Below are positions 11,501-20,084 of a stretch of DNA of 64,000 bases, piece by piece. The position numbers and the translations under genes are program-made. The DNA lies in assembly GCF_003589595.1 (NCBI RefSeq), contig NW_020653766.1:899285-963284 (forward strand), written 5' to 3'. Under the pieces are notes generated by a model. It worked only from the letters and a program-made list of their open reading frames with translations, had not been told where the DNA came from and searched no databases. Each line of letters begins with the position of its first letter. Positions within the stretch are counted from its first letter, which is position 1. Origin of the DNA: Hyposmocoma kahamanoa (taxonomy: Eukaryota; Arthropoda; Insecta; Lepidoptera; Cosmopterigidae).

Positions 11501-14500
11501 TTCTCAGAATATATCAAAGGTAGCAATTATTTAGAAAAGGTAGCCAAATGCGACAGGCGGCCAGCCACACAGGTCACACAGCTTAAAACTAACGTGGGCA
11601 AAGGCGAGGCCGCCGTATCGCTAAGAGCGGTCTTTTTCAGACAACTCAATGTAGAATGAACTCACCTCCGAAGTAAAAACACTATGTTCACTCCCCTTCC
11701 AGGTCTTTTCGGTACTCTTAACAAGTTCCTCCGTACGTCCCTCACTCTTGCTCGAATACAAGTGAAACGTGCTCCAAAAATCTTCCTCGCTCCGTGACGT
11801 CACCATGCTAATTACGCTTTCAGCGAATATATTCCTACCTATCCTATCTACAGCGTATAAATATACCGGAGTAAAATTCTTCAATATCAAATCTCTCTTA
11901 GTATACAATTCGGAATGTACATCTTTCAATGTACTATATGACATTTGACCTGGATCGGTATCGATGTCTGGAGGCACGATTATTTTTAAACCATCTTTTA
12001 AAAATGAGTTGTTCAGTTCGATTTCTAACATTGTCGCCAGGTCTGTTTGGTCTTGACGGATGAGATCCTGAAAATTTAGGAATAGTAAGATTTTAAATTA
12101 TACAGAAAGGAAATTACGCTTGCAATCGTTAATGAATGAACTGCCTCGGTGGCCGAACGGTTAACATGCTGGACTGCCACGCAGAGGTACCGGGTACGAT
12201 TCTCGGACCGGGATAAATATTTGTATGGCCAACATTTATTTCCCTCATGTGTTTTGGTGTAACTGAAAGTCAAACAATCATTTATTCCATAGGTAAATTT
12301 TTTACACTTGAAACATTGACTTACAATTATATGGACGTCGGGTCCGCGCTAAAAAGTGTCCGAACTTATAGGGCGTTAAAATCGTATACAGAGCGTCATT
12401 CACGCTTTACTCTTCGTTTGTTCGACTGACTGCGAAGCAAGAAAAATTAGACAGTACTGCGATGACATTACAATTTAAATTCAACGTTTTAGCTTCTTCA
12501 TATTCCTTTACATGTCACTACGTTTAAATAGGTTGACTTGGGACATTTTTTTCGTGGTTTTTGTATTAGACCCGTCGTCCATTTATTTGTAAGTCAATGA
12601 CTTGAAAACGTCATTTTTTAAGCCACTGCTAGTAATTTATGGTCGTCTATGTGTGTGTTAATGGCACCCGCGATACAGGGTTTCCCTAGTGGTTATGAGT
12701 GTGTGCCTTATTATTATTATTATAAATATAAATATTAGACAACACCACATACGTTGCTCTGATCCCAAAGTAACTAAAGCACTTGTGTTATGGAAATCGG
12801 AAACAACCACGGAACCACAAACACCCAGACCCGAGACAAGTATAGAAAAGTTAGTTTTTCCCCGGCCGGGGATCGAACCCGGAACCTCAGAAATGGCGGC
12901 AACATGAAAACCGGTGTACGAGCTCCTCGGCCACGTAGGTCGTAATTTTCACATCAGAGATATTCTTCTTTAAATTTCCAGGTAAAGGAGCTCCATCCCT
13001 TATTAGCAAAATCATTATTACATAGTCTGTACGACGTCATTAAGGCGTGACATCATAAATAAATATTACGGTTTCTTTTAACTCCCGACATCGGAATGCC
13101 AATAATTATTTCACAGACAGACAGTCAGTTTGTAAAAAAATATAAATAAATTGATAACACATCCAGCATATTTTACTGCCTCCATCACACATTACAACTT
13201 ACTTCAAACATAAAAACCGCATTAGTTACAAAATATTTCTATTTTTATACTTGTCAAATTCTCTACACTATTTATAAATGTTAGGAAGATTTTATTCCCA
13301 GAAGTGTCAACGCACTTAAAAAAAAATTATTTATTTTTTAAACTTTTTTAAAAACAGGGTTGGACTTTACCTCTAGAGGAATAGTATCCCAAGGCTTCTT
13401 GTTGGACTCCAGTTCCTCCACGAACTCGAATTCGGTGTTACCCAACGTCAGCTGCGCCGCCGTGCTGCTGCCGTATTGGATCCTCAACTGCAATACACGA
13501 GTAAGATTTTTATTCTTTTATGTCACAAACAAACTTTATACTCTTTGAAGAGGGCCTATTCAGTAGCAGTAACCGGAACACAGTAATGTCAGTATTACTG
13601 TGTTCCGGTTTTGAAGGGTAAGGGTGCTGGTGAAATTACAAGTACAAGGAATATGTCAACTTATGTCTCAAGGTGACGGGCGCAGTGGCAGTGCCCCTCA
13701 GATCTTTGCGATTTAAAGCTCTGTGTGGCAGTGCAACTGTTATAGACAGGCACATGCCTATAGCTTACCATCACGCGCACGACTTGTTCATCCCGTCACT
13801 AGATATTATGAAAAAAAAATATTCCATCAAGTTCTTTGAAATTTTTGTTCGTCAAAAAAAGAAGTGCGTGCCGAGTTTCAACAAAGTTATACTCACCCAT
13901 CGACATCCTCTAGGTAACGGTTCGGGTAACAATGGTCTCCCCAGCAGACAATGTAGAAGTCTTGCTCGTGCTGAACTGCTGGTGCCTAAAATAACTAGAG
14001 CCGTGGGCCGTGTGGTCGACTGGTTGCCGATTTCTTGAATCGCTATTGAGATCTCTGGGTCTGTAGAAGAAGGTGGTTCTTGAAAATGAAATTATATTTT
14101 CTGATCAAAATCGCGTATATTTCATTATATTGGTTTATTCGTCTCTCACTGATCGATCTGTAGCTAATTTGATAGAGCAGTTGATTTGTGTTTTTAATAC
14201 TGGTAGACTCAGTTTCTTATAAAAATTATTTTATTGTATTGGAAGAAAATAATCAGGACAGCAGAAGTTGGTTAAATTGAACAGATTGCTATTGATTTTA
14301 TATGAAAAAATATTTGACGAAATTTGACCAAGTTCAGCTGTCCGGATTTATTCGTCCCATACAATGAAATAATATCTTCACGAAACGGAGTCGTTTCCTC
14401 GTATCTTGTACGGTTACGGATTTCCCCATACTGTCGCATTTATAAGAAATACTGCGCAATGCAATTGAGACCCGAAGAAACGGTTCCGTTGCACAGTGTC

Positions 14501-14679
14501 CTGGCAATGTGCACAAAGGTTCGCCGCTAAAGGGAACGTGTGACGGGTCAGGGCTCGTCCCTCCGACCTGCTGGCAAGATGTCCGTGACGTCGTGCAGCG
14601 CGCGCTGCGTGTCGCGCACGAGCGTGCGCAGCGTGCGCGCGCGCCCCGCCACGCGCCGCGACCACGCGCCGCCCGCCAT
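5393..14679 (-). CDS. Dstyk: Dstyk orthologue, N-terminal part (nine exons; kinase domain outside the window)
   Basis: Nine exons on the minus strand join with fully consistent phases to give about 512 codons: 14679-14568, 14060-13897, 13487-13371, 12067-11666, 10835-10633, 9441-9335, 7622-7423, 6482-6366 and 5507-5393. The product matches the conserved non-kinase region of DSTYK (also called RIPK5 or DustyPK): an N-terminal R-rich helix, the pattern LVILG......LL..LLG..LLP, then (I/F).YG..T...L, W.TIP.EDL, and most tellingly FDM.R.LQ..PK...Y.....LYE. Vertebrate DSTYK is a cytoplasmic kinase linked to FGF/ERK signalling and to cell death; its kinase domain is C-terminal. The last exon ends in phase 1 with a good donor, so the gene continues to the left. 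I found no further exon between 1 and 5392. Recognition is from memory of the family, not a search. Confidence 0.85.
5684..5955 (+). repeat. Family A repeat, nearly complete
   Basis: This copy has the 5' block ('gttgcagtagagctccgtg', 'ttcgtccagggaagt'), the middle and the 'cgcacgacttattttttcgg' end. It lies immediately 3' of the last visible Dstyk intron boundary, within the intron between exons 9 and 8. Confidence 0.75.
5956..6365 (-). other. Intron of Dstyk, nothing recognised
   Basis: This is the remainder of the intron between exons 9 and 8. No conserved repeat was noticed. Confidence 0.5.
6366..6482 (-). CDS. Dstyk: Dstyk exon 8
   Basis: 39 codons with acceptor 'cttgtcgctccag' and donor GAG|gtttac (weak). 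It holds the block that identified the gene: FDMARELQVVPKKIQYVARQ followed by EQQLYE, against FDM.RDLQITPKRLEY....NELYE in vertebrates. Confidence 0.88.
6483..7422 (-). other. Intron of Dstyk, nothing recognised
   Basis: Intron between exons 8 and 7. AT-rich, with only short chance frames. Confidence 0.5.
7423..7622 (-). CDS. Dstyk: Dstyk exon 7
   Basis: Two bases plus 66 codons, acceptor 'tttttcacag' and donor GAG|gtgtgt. The end 'FAADCCQTYLLEYCTRLSE' precedes the most conserved block in exon 8. An Arg/Gly/Ser-rich insert in the middle is likely a loop. Confidence 0.8.
7975..8345. mobile_element. hAT-type MITE (family T2), copy 1, 371 bp
   Basis: The element has the terminal inverted repeat TTAGAATAATAACGCATAGA (one base offset at the left end, where the first C is A) and the 8-bp target duplication CATACAAT at 7967-7974 and 8346-8353. 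It is the reverse-complement sister of 46136-46513. No transposase is encoded; the open frame at 8017-8238 is incidental. It sits in the intron between Dstyk exons 7 and 6. Confidence 0.9.
8354..9334 (-). other. Intron of Dstyk, nothing recognised
   Basis: AT-rich intron sequence between exons 7 and 6, right of the MITE. No repeat or exon seen. Confidence 0.5.
9335..9441 (-). CDS. Dstyk: Dstyk exon 6
   Basis: 107 bases (one, 35 codons, one) between acceptor 'ccttag' and donor T|gtaagt. The peptide includes DIRRLREDQTAFMNELLDQW and is helical. Its phases fit both neighbours. Confidence 0.8.
9442..10632 (-). other. Intron of Dstyk, nothing recognised
   Basis: Intron between exons 6 and 5. The plus-strand frame at 10291-10581 overlaps the exon boundary and has no family features. 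Confidence 0.45.
10633..10835 (-). CDS. Dstyk: Dstyk exon 5
   Basis: 67 codons plus two bases, acceptor 'tatcgcacag' and donor GG|gttaag (weak). The hydrophobic core SQVLFVLFSD corresponds to the FPVFFFKVP strand region of DSTYK. The acidic, Ser/Thr/Glu-rich remainder looks like a disordered loop. Confidence 0.75.
11035..11340 (+). repeat. Family B repeat, partial
   Basis: This copy has the left end 'aaccgactttaaaaaaagga' and 'gaaggttctcaattggactt', then 'gacgcgattacttac', 'gaaccgattttgatga', 'aagggtggcaacctagggga' and 'accgatttcaataaaacctgg'. Family B is described in full at 26266-26607. A short ACAC run precedes it. The 60 bp before it (10975-11035) share 'gttagagcgaaaaagacgt' with 53612-53632. 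Confidence 0.7.
11666..12067 (-). CDS. Dstyk: Dstyk exon 4
   Basis: The longest exon has 134 codons, phase 0 at both ends, acceptor 'aaattttcag' and donor GAG|gtgagt. It begins DLIRQDQTDLATMLEIELN and continues the family region in which a helical pair follows W.TIP.EDL. Confidence 0.85.
12262..12635 (-). repeat. LINE L 3'-end fragment nested in the SINE
   Basis: The pieces 'aatcatttattccatagg' and 'taaattttttacacttgaaa' on the left and 'acttgaaaacgtcatttttt' plus 'aagccactgct' on the right are the 3' untranslated end of the LINE seen at 23757-24345, in minus orientation. Confidence 0.7.
12314..12599 (+). mobile_element. hAT-type MITE (family T1), copy 1, 286 bp
   Basis: The terminal inverted repeat CATTGACTTACAA is flanked by the 8-bp duplication ACTTGAAA (12306-12313 and 12600-12607). 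A second copy of identical length, inverted, is at 52422-52707, and a minimal 23-bp version is at 61861-61883. There is no coding capacity. It interrupts a LINE tail inside a SINE inside a Dstyk intron. Confidence 0.93.
12735..12935 (-). repeat. tRNA-related SINE (family G)
   Basis: On the minus strand, a head with 'tggccgaggagctcgtac' and a B box 'ggttccgggttcgatccc' is followed by 'ggtttccgtggttgtttc'-type sequence and a tail ending at the ATT run near 12710-12730. It is not tRNA-foldable over the anticodon arm. Confidence 0.6.
12936..13370 (-). other. Intron of Dstyk, nothing recognised
   Basis: AT-rich remainder of the intron between exons 4 and 3. Confidence 0.45.
13371..13487 (-). CDS. 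Dstyk: Dstyk exon 3
   Basis: Exactly 39 codons lie between acceptor 'tattgcag' and donor GAG|gtaaag. The peptide includes LRIQYGSSTAAQLTLG and ends KPWDTIPLE, matching the 'RFTYG..T...LAL ... W.TIPEEDL' segment of the family. Confidence 0.85.
13553..13822 (+). repeat. Family A repeat in Dstyk intron 2
   Basis: It contains the central 'attactgtgttccggttttg', 'aagggtaagggtgctggtg' and the 'cgacttgttcatcccgtca' end with 'attatgaaaaaaaaa'. It fills nearly all of the roughly 410-bp intron between exons 3 and 2. Confidence 0.75.
13897..14060 (-). CDS. Dstyk: Dstyk exon 2
   Basis: Acceptor 'ccttcttctacag' and donor TGG|gtgagt are both strong. The 54 codons plus two bases include TALVILGTSSSARARLLHCL, aligning with the 'ILILGQ.....LLNLLLG' stretch of DSTYK. 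It resembles a degenerate P-loop but lacks the GK(S/T). Confidence 0.85.
14061..14567 (-). other. First coding intron of Dstyk
   Basis: This 507-bp intron lies between the donor at 14567 and the acceptor at 14061. The short open frames in it are not supported. Confidence 0.6.
14568..14679 (-). CDS. Dstyk: Dstyk exon 1 (probable first coding exon)
   Basis: The reading frame starts at ATG 14679 and runs 37 codons plus one base to a donor CAG|gtcgga. It includes SRRVAGRARTLRTLVRD, comparable to the arginine-rich start of vertebrate DSTYK. An in-frame upstream ATG at 14757 and a possible acceptor 'tttccgtag' near 14738 leave the true start open. The exon is extremely GC-rich compared with its surroundings. 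Confidence 0.65.
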
Positions 14680-14763
14680 GCCGCGTGCCGCCGCGCTGCA
14701 CCATGCGGAGACCCGGGCCCAAGACGGAACTGCTACGGAAACAGATTCTTCTTTCAATTTCCG

Positions 14764-15180
14764 CTGAATTGATATTCCATTATTTTTCGTGAAATTACTC
14801 CACTACTTTCTTATAAGATTGAACACTAAGGGTCGTATTCTAGAACTCCATTCAATGCTCAAGTCAGGATTTGAGCAGACTTGAGTATTGAGTAGAGTTC
14901 TGGAATACGACCTTTAGAAAAGCTCCCACGATCCGGCCGGATTTGAACCGACTTCTTCTAGCAAACCGTGTCAGACGCCATGACAACTACCCCACGGAAT
15001 GAACCAGCAGACCTCACGAATTTGTATGTGATTGTTTCTCGGATCTTTGTATTTGGTTTCCAACGACTTTTTCTTGTCTATGAAAGTATTTCGTCAATTA
15101 AATTCAATACAAATTTATTCTAGCCAGGGCTGGTAGCTGTAAAGTCACTACACACACAAACTGGATGACGAAATATGTAT
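14764..15180 (-). repeat. tRNA-related SINE (family E), interrupted by a small inverted-repeat insert
   Basis: Minus-strand family E unit. The tail end is at 14764-14830, the tRNA-like head at 14930-15010 and the conserved outer part ('ctggtagctgtaaag', 'tggatgacgaaata') at 15120-15180. A hairpin-forming insert lies at 14830-14913. The repeat abuts the GC-rich Dstyk exon 1, so the 5' end or promoter of that gene lies in or beyond it. Confidence 0.7.
14830..14913. mobile_element. Small palindromic insert (MITE-like), 84 bp
   Basis: The ends GGTCGTATTCTAGAACTC and, as reverse complement, GGTCGTATTCCAGAACTC are near-perfect inverted repeats, which continue as TCAATGCTCAAGTC / TCAATACTCAAGTC, so the whole insert folds into one hairpin. 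It splits the SINE at the 'aacact|cag' position. The flanking bases (taa / tta) do not give a clear target duplication. Confidence 0.65.
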
Positions 15181-15674
15181 GTGTTATTATTTCATAAACT
15201 ATATCACAAAGGTGCTCTTTTTAGCTCCGAATCAAAATTCTATTGTTTATGGTACTCGACACTGAACTGCAAAATTTCATTACAGTGTTGTACATAGAAC
15301 ATCGCGTACATAGACACAGAACAATAATGAGTGTCAAAAGAAGAACATCGTACTTTTGCTACTTAAAATATCAAATACTCTACTGCCTCCTTATTGGTTA
15401 AATTGGCCTAAAGATCATGCCACCGGGCCAAAAAACCTATATAAAACAATAACGATTAAAACATGAGTGGTACTTGGCCACTTCTATTCTATCTCTTTCG
15501 TTTTCTGTTTTGTAGTGTTTGTTCGGCTTTCGTTTGTTATGGATTGTTAACAAAATATACGTTAAATATTGGTTCTTTCATTATTTTATTTACAAGTAAA
15601 AAAAATATTGTATAATTACAGGGTTACATAATTAGGTCTTAAAATCTATTACCTATTATTTAGGTCGCTCGGCT
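15181..15674. other. Unassigned DNA upstream of Dstyk
   Basis: No coding frame or repeat recognised. Confidence 0.35.
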
Positions 15675-16088
15675 TTGATACTTGAGCAAAAAGTTTTAAG
15701 CCCTCAAAAATTCGTGGAATTACATCTAGGTATTTGTCAAGTTTTACTGAAATCGGTTATCGAAAAGTGTACAAAACAGGATTCATCCCCAAGTTTGCCA
15801 CCTTTAAAGATGGAATATTTATTCAAATTTAAATTGAACAATAGTGAGGTACCCTCTTTCCAACATAAAATCGGTTCACATATACGGAGTTATCGCTTTT
15901 TTTTGAGTCAGTTAAAAAGAAAAAACGTAATAGTTCCTTCCCTATCAATAAATAAACTTTTACAAGAAAACCGTACTCTAAACAATCTGCCTATCACTAA
16001 GTACAATAGAGTTTATAAAATATTAGAAATGTATCCAATGAATTATTACGACTGTAAAAATGTTTTAAGAAAATGGCTACATTATTAA
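15675..16088 (+). other. 137-codon open frame, partly family B repeat, doubtful
   Basis: The first half of the frame overlaps a family B segment ('gtgtacaaaacaggattcat', 'ccccaagtttgccaccttt', 'taccctctttccaac'), so that part is repeat-derived. The second half ends NNLPITKYNRVYKILEMYPM followed by 'YYDCKNVLRKWLHY'. This could be the C-terminus of a LINE ORF2, because a CACACG-rich tract follows (16180-16215) as it does after the LINE tail at 56.0 kb. I do not recognise a family and would not treat it as a host gene. Confidence 0.3.
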
Positions 16089-16299
16089 ACCATGACGAAA
16101 CTGAATCTGTCTGTTCCCCAAAAACGTTACATTTGTAAATTTGTTACTTAAATGCTCACATACATTATTCACACTATTATACACACGCACACATACGCAC
16201 ACATAGACACATTTAATATAATCACCTAATTTTAAATTACTGTTAAGTAAGATCAATTACACTAAATAATATTCCCATATTTATAAAGCACAAGTATTA

Positions 16300-17578
16300 G
16301 GGGTTAAAGTATGAAATTGCCGTTTTATTGCAATAGGTTCTTTGAATTTTCATAGAATCTTCATGGTTTGAGGTTTTCGAATGAAACTTTTTTCAAATGG
16401 TTTCTGTGATTTTTTTTTTTAAATTTGAAACATTTGAATATCGACTTTCAATTGTTTTTGTTATTCAATTTAGACAAGAAAGATGGATACTGCGAAAATT
16501 CGAGTGATTTTTGAATACGAGTTCCGACGCGGAACTAACGCGGCAGAAACAGCCCGCAATATCAATGCTGCGTTTGGAGAGGGGTCTACTAATGAACGCA
16601 CCATGCGATTTTGGTTTAAACGCTTTCGTGATGGAAATTTCGACTTAAAGAACGAGTCACGAGGAAGACGGGCGGTCACAGGTGAATAACGATGAATTAA
16701 GAGAGATAGTGGAAGCCGATCCTAGTCAAACTACCCAGGAATTAGCGGCATGGTTTAACGTTACCTTACCCACAATATTGACTCACTTGCGTCAAATCAA
16801 TAAAATAAAAAAATACGAAAAATGGGTGCCTCATGATTTGACTGATCTGCAGAAAGAAACGCGTGTTGAAACTTATGTTGCCTTGTTGAACCGGTACAGA
16901 AATGAAGGAATATTGGATCGAATTGTAACATGTGATGAAAAGTGGATTCTTTATGATAACCGGAAAAGAAAAATGCAATGGCTGACCCCAGGTCAAATGC
17001 CACAACAGTGTCCTAAAGCAAAACTTACCAATAAAAAGGTAATGGTAACTGTTTGGTGGTCTCAGCATGGTGTTATTCACTATAGTTTTCTCCGATCTGG
17101 TCAAGCAATAACGGCAGATGTCTATTGTGCCGAACTCCGAACCATGTTGACAAAACTAGCAGTAAAACAGCCCCGACTCATGAATCGATCTTCACCATTA
17201 TTGCTCCACGACAACGCGAGACCTCACACAGCACGAGAAACCATTTTGACCCTTCAGGAACTGCAGTTAGAAACCATTCGTCATCCTCCGTATTCACCAG
17301 ACCTTGCACCAACGGACTACCATTTTTTTCGTGATTTGGACAATTATCTACGTGACAAGAAGTTTTCTTCCCAGGAGGCAGTACAAAATGCTTTCACACA
17401 GTTTGTGCAGTCTAGATCGTCGGAGTTCTATCGCAAAGGCATTAATAACCTTCCCATTAGATGGCAGCAATGTATAGATAATAATGGCAACTATTTTGAT
17501 TAAATAAATTTGTTAAAAATTTAAAAAATAAACAATTTAGATTTTCAGTACAAATCGGCAATTTCATACTTTAACCCC
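16300..17578 (+). mobile_element. Complete mariner element, 1279 bp
   Basis: The element is bounded by TA at 16298-16299 and 17579-17580, the mariner target duplication. It has a perfect 23-bp terminal inverted repeat starting GGGGTTAAAGTATGAAATTG (16300-16322; complement 17556-17578). Its length is normal for the family (about 1.3 kb). It carries one transposase gene with a single frameshift. Perfect terminal repeats and few coding lesions suggest a young copy. Confidence 0.96.
16483..17503 (+). pseudogene. Mariner transposase with one frameshift
   Basis: The DNA-binding N-terminus is read from ATG 16483 (helix-turn-helix 'GTNAAETARNINAAFGEG', then 'RTMRFWFKRFRDG') to a stop at 16687-16689. 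The catalytic part continues in the next frame from about 16682 ('NDELREIVEADPSQTTQELA') to the stop at 17501-17503. One extra base near 16679-16683 explains the break. The catalytic triad is complete: D in TCDEKW at 16934, D in LLHDNARPH at 17210 and D in APTDYHF at 17315, with 34 residues between the last two (D,D34D, mariner type). Apart from the frameshift the gene would be full length, about 340 residues, cutting and pasting DNA in the nucleus. Confidence 0.93.
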
Positions 17579-17679
17579 TATTATTTACTTAAAAGTAGTT
17601 TGGAACCTTAACTGTAAACAAGGCCTTGTAAGTTACAGTAAATAAATTTTTTTAAAAAAAAAAAACGTTGAACTTCTAT

Positions 17680-17875
17680 TTCATGAGAAGGAAAGTGAAC
17701 GATAGAGATCATGCACACCTAAATAATGCCTATTCCCTTCCGCCTCGAAAAGGCCCAAGTTATAACGATCAGGGAACAAGTCTGCAGGCAAGGAATTCCA
17801 CTCCATAGCCGTTCGCCTTATAAATGGGGACGCGTAACCCCTCGTGCGAATCCTTGTAATATCCATCAAAATAAG
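17680..17875 (-). pseudogene. LINE C-terminal fragment (family P), copy 1
   Basis: The minus-strand frame contains ASPFIRRTAMEWNSLPADLF followed by 'PDRYNLGLFEAEGNRHYLG'. The pattern FI.RT...WN.LPA.VFP..YNLG.FK..V...L is the usual end of jockey/CR1-like ORF2 proteins. Related fragments lie at 18535-18660, 26709-26852 (plus strand, different family member) and 56895-57000. Confidence 0.75.
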
Positions 17876-18267
17876 AATTGGTTTAAATAATATAGTAATT
17901 GTAATAAACTGTACAATTCACCAAATAACTTACATCCAAGTCAGGTAGGGAAGCCCCACGACTACGGCGCAAATATCACACTTGAGTCATACTCAAGTCT
18001 CGCATTTTGTACGTTGTTATCATTAGCAATATAATACAAAGCAAATCAATGACATCACTGAACGCAAAAGGTTTTAAAAATCAATTTATACTATATAAAA
18101 GTTTTTTATATATATTCCAGTTTTTTTACTGGATTTTTCGCTTTATGTTAATTATGTAACGTAAAAACAAGTCTCGCGTCCTCCGGAGAATTCTCGCGCA
18201 TTCTCGGTTTTCCGCAAGTACCGTACTGTATTAAGCTGAAATATTAGAATTTATATTAGTACCTAAT

Positions 18268-18530
18268 AACTTTTTTATGTTACCAAGTGACGGGACGAAC
18301 AATCCGTGCGCCTGGTGGTAAGCGACACGGCTTTCCATGGCAGTTGCAGTGCCACTCAAAGCTTTGAATCGCAAAAATCTGAGGGTCACTGCCACTGCGC
18401 CCATCAACCTGAGACATAATGTTGATAAGTCCCATGTGCCTGTAATTTCACCAGCACCCTTGCCCTTCAAAAGCGGAACGCAGTAATAGTGACATTACTT
18501 GGCGGCAGAAATAGGTTTATGCGCATTTGA
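18268..18530 (-). repeat. Family A repeat, minus strand
   Basis: It is near complete from the 'acgggacgaacaatccgtgc' end to 'gcagtaatagtgacattact'. The frame at 18231-18470 is a by-product. Confidence 0.75.
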
Positions 18531-18534
18531 CCTT

Positions 18535-18660
18535 CATCTCACTTGATGGAAAGTGGCACCTAAATAATGCCTATTCCACTCTCGCCTTGAAAAGACCTAA
18601 GTTGTAGCGTTCTGGGAATAAGTCTATAAGCAGTGAATTCCACTCCATAGGTATGGTGGA
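18535..18660 (-). pseudogene. LINE C-terminal fragment (family P), copy 2
   Basis: The sequence 'cacctaaataatgcctattc' and 'aattccactccatag' matches the copy at 17.7 kb; shorter and more decayed. Confidence 0.6.
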
Positions 18661-18949
18661 AAGTATTCCACGAAATACCCTGGACCAGCTCTTTCACATG
18701 ATTAAGGCCTATAATGAATCTCTAAAAACCAAAACTTTTGTTTCCTTAAACCAGTCATAAACCTTGGTTCAATTATTGTTAAACAGCCTTGAATCGTTTA
18801 CGCATAAAACAGAACTATTACGTCGCCACGTAAGTACACATGTACTTGGATCATCTCTAATTATATGTGTCACTACATGTGAACCTGGGTCGATTGCACA
18901 ATATTATCGCATTCACATTTTGATCGTACGAGAACGTCTCTAAAATATT

Positions 18950-19130
18950 TTTTTTTATTATGAAAACAAACATCGAACACAAGGAACAATTCCTTCGATC
19001 TGACAGGATTCGAACCTGGGTGTATGCCAATCAAGTGCAACCGCTCTATCAACTGAGTTAGAGATCGAATCAGCAGATAAACATCACGAATTTCTCTATG
19101 CGTTGGTTACACATCTTTGTGTTAATAATA
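18950..19130 (-). repeat. tRNA-related SINE (diverged family E)
   Basis: The minus-strand tRNA-like head has A-box type 'taactcagttgatagagcgg' and B box 'ggttcgaatcctgtcag'. It keeps the 'cttcgatc' junction and the 'cacgaatttctctatgcg' outer part of family E, but the tRNA part differs, suggesting a different parent tRNA or strong drift. Confidence 0.65.
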
Positions 19131-19149
19131 TATGTATACCAAAATAGCC

Positions 19150-20078
19150 GTGATTCGTAGCAGTAGAGTCCTTGTGAAAGAGTTCGTCCAGGGAAGTAAG
19201 TACTGCCACCTTACCCTTTTTTGGCCGTGTGAAATTACAGGCACATGGGAAATGCCAACTTAAGTCTCAGGTCGACGGGCGCAGTGCCAATGCTCCTCAG
19301 ATCTTTGCGATTTAAAGCTCTGAGTACATCAGGTGCAAGACGAAAAAACCCGTGCTCGCACCTCTGACTTTCACGGAATTTATGTACGCATGAATACCAA
19401 TTTTTAACCGACTTCAAAAAAGGAGGAGGTTCTCAATTCGACTCGAGCGATTCGTTCTGTGTACCGTCTAGGCTCTCGGGTTTCTCTCAGAGAAAAGTTT
19501 AAGGAGACTGGTATCATGACTGTGGCATAGTACATTTACTCAAATATTTTATATGCCCGTAAAAATGTACATAATTTCAATAAGAAAGAAGATATCTACA
19601 ATATTATATATATTCTTTATTGTACAAAGAAAAGAAACATGACCTTATTATATTAACCTTAGAGCTAAGTCCAAACTCATGGTACCACGATTTCGTTTAA
19701 CCAAGGTAAACAACTCTTTTATGGGGAACTGTATACGTTTTTACAATAAGATTCCGGAGCATATATTACATTTATCATTTCCTAAGTTTAAAAACTATAT
19801 TAAAAATATTTTGATCGAAAAATCATATTACAAAATTGAAGATTACGTGTTGGATAAAGATGTATGGAAAGACGACATGGCTCCAGAATCCACACAAATT
19901 TGATTCAAAGTGTATTCCATAGCATTTAAGTTTATTTGAAAAGAGCAATCCCTAGAGATTCTTGCTCGTTCTTCTCAGGGAGGTCAGCGTAGTGAACGAG
20001 CAGTAGCTTAAACGTGACGTTTTCAAGTGTAAATAAATTTATTTTACCTATGGAATAAATAATCTTTGACTTTGGCTG
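19150..20078 (+). repeat. Composite repeat block, forward copy (family A + B fragment + LINE L 3' end)
   Basis: In order: a family A part (19150-19325), a unique-looking spacer with 'catcaggtgcaagacgaaa' and 'gaatttatgtacgcatgaat', a family B left end (19405-19440), then LINE L from within its reverse transcriptase thumb region to its 3' end at about 20078. Positions 19240-20070 recur almost unchanged but inverted at 23760-24545. A 46-50 bp stretch near 19605-19655 is extra in this copy. Confidence 0.85.
19679..19903 (+). pseudogene. LINE L ORF2 C-terminus, copy 1
   Basis: 75 codons starting VPRFRLTKVNNSFMGNCIRF and ending 'WKDDMAPESTQI', nearly identical to the C-termini at 23928-24152 and 24669-24900. 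Confidence 0.85.
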
Positions 20079-20084
20079 TATGTT

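Larger units (their letters stand above)
12140..12730 (+). repeat. tRNA-derived SINE (family S), copy 1, split by nested insertions
   Basis: The head 'gcctcggtggccgaacggtt' (A-box region), 'gtaccgggtacgattctc' (B-box region) and 'gataaatatttgtatggcc' matches copies at 50302 and 60478. The tail 'cacccgcgatacagggtttc', 'cctagtgg' and ATT repeats resumes at about 12636. Between them lies the 3' end of a LINE (about 12262-12635), itself interrupted by a hAT MITE at 12314-12599. Confidence 0.8.

Noticed and set aside
12247..12429. Open frame spanning the T1 MITE
   Set aside because: It crosses LINE tail and MITE boundaries.
14414..14772. Several long overlapping frames rich in Ala, Arg and His on both strands
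   Set aside because: They are shadows of the GC-rich Dstyk exon 1; only one frame fits the splice phases and family pattern.
19235..19417. Minus-strand frame repeated at 24368-24640 as a candidate conserved gene
   Set aside because: Conservation between the two comes from duplication of the composite repeat block; the frame runs across family A and family B sequence.
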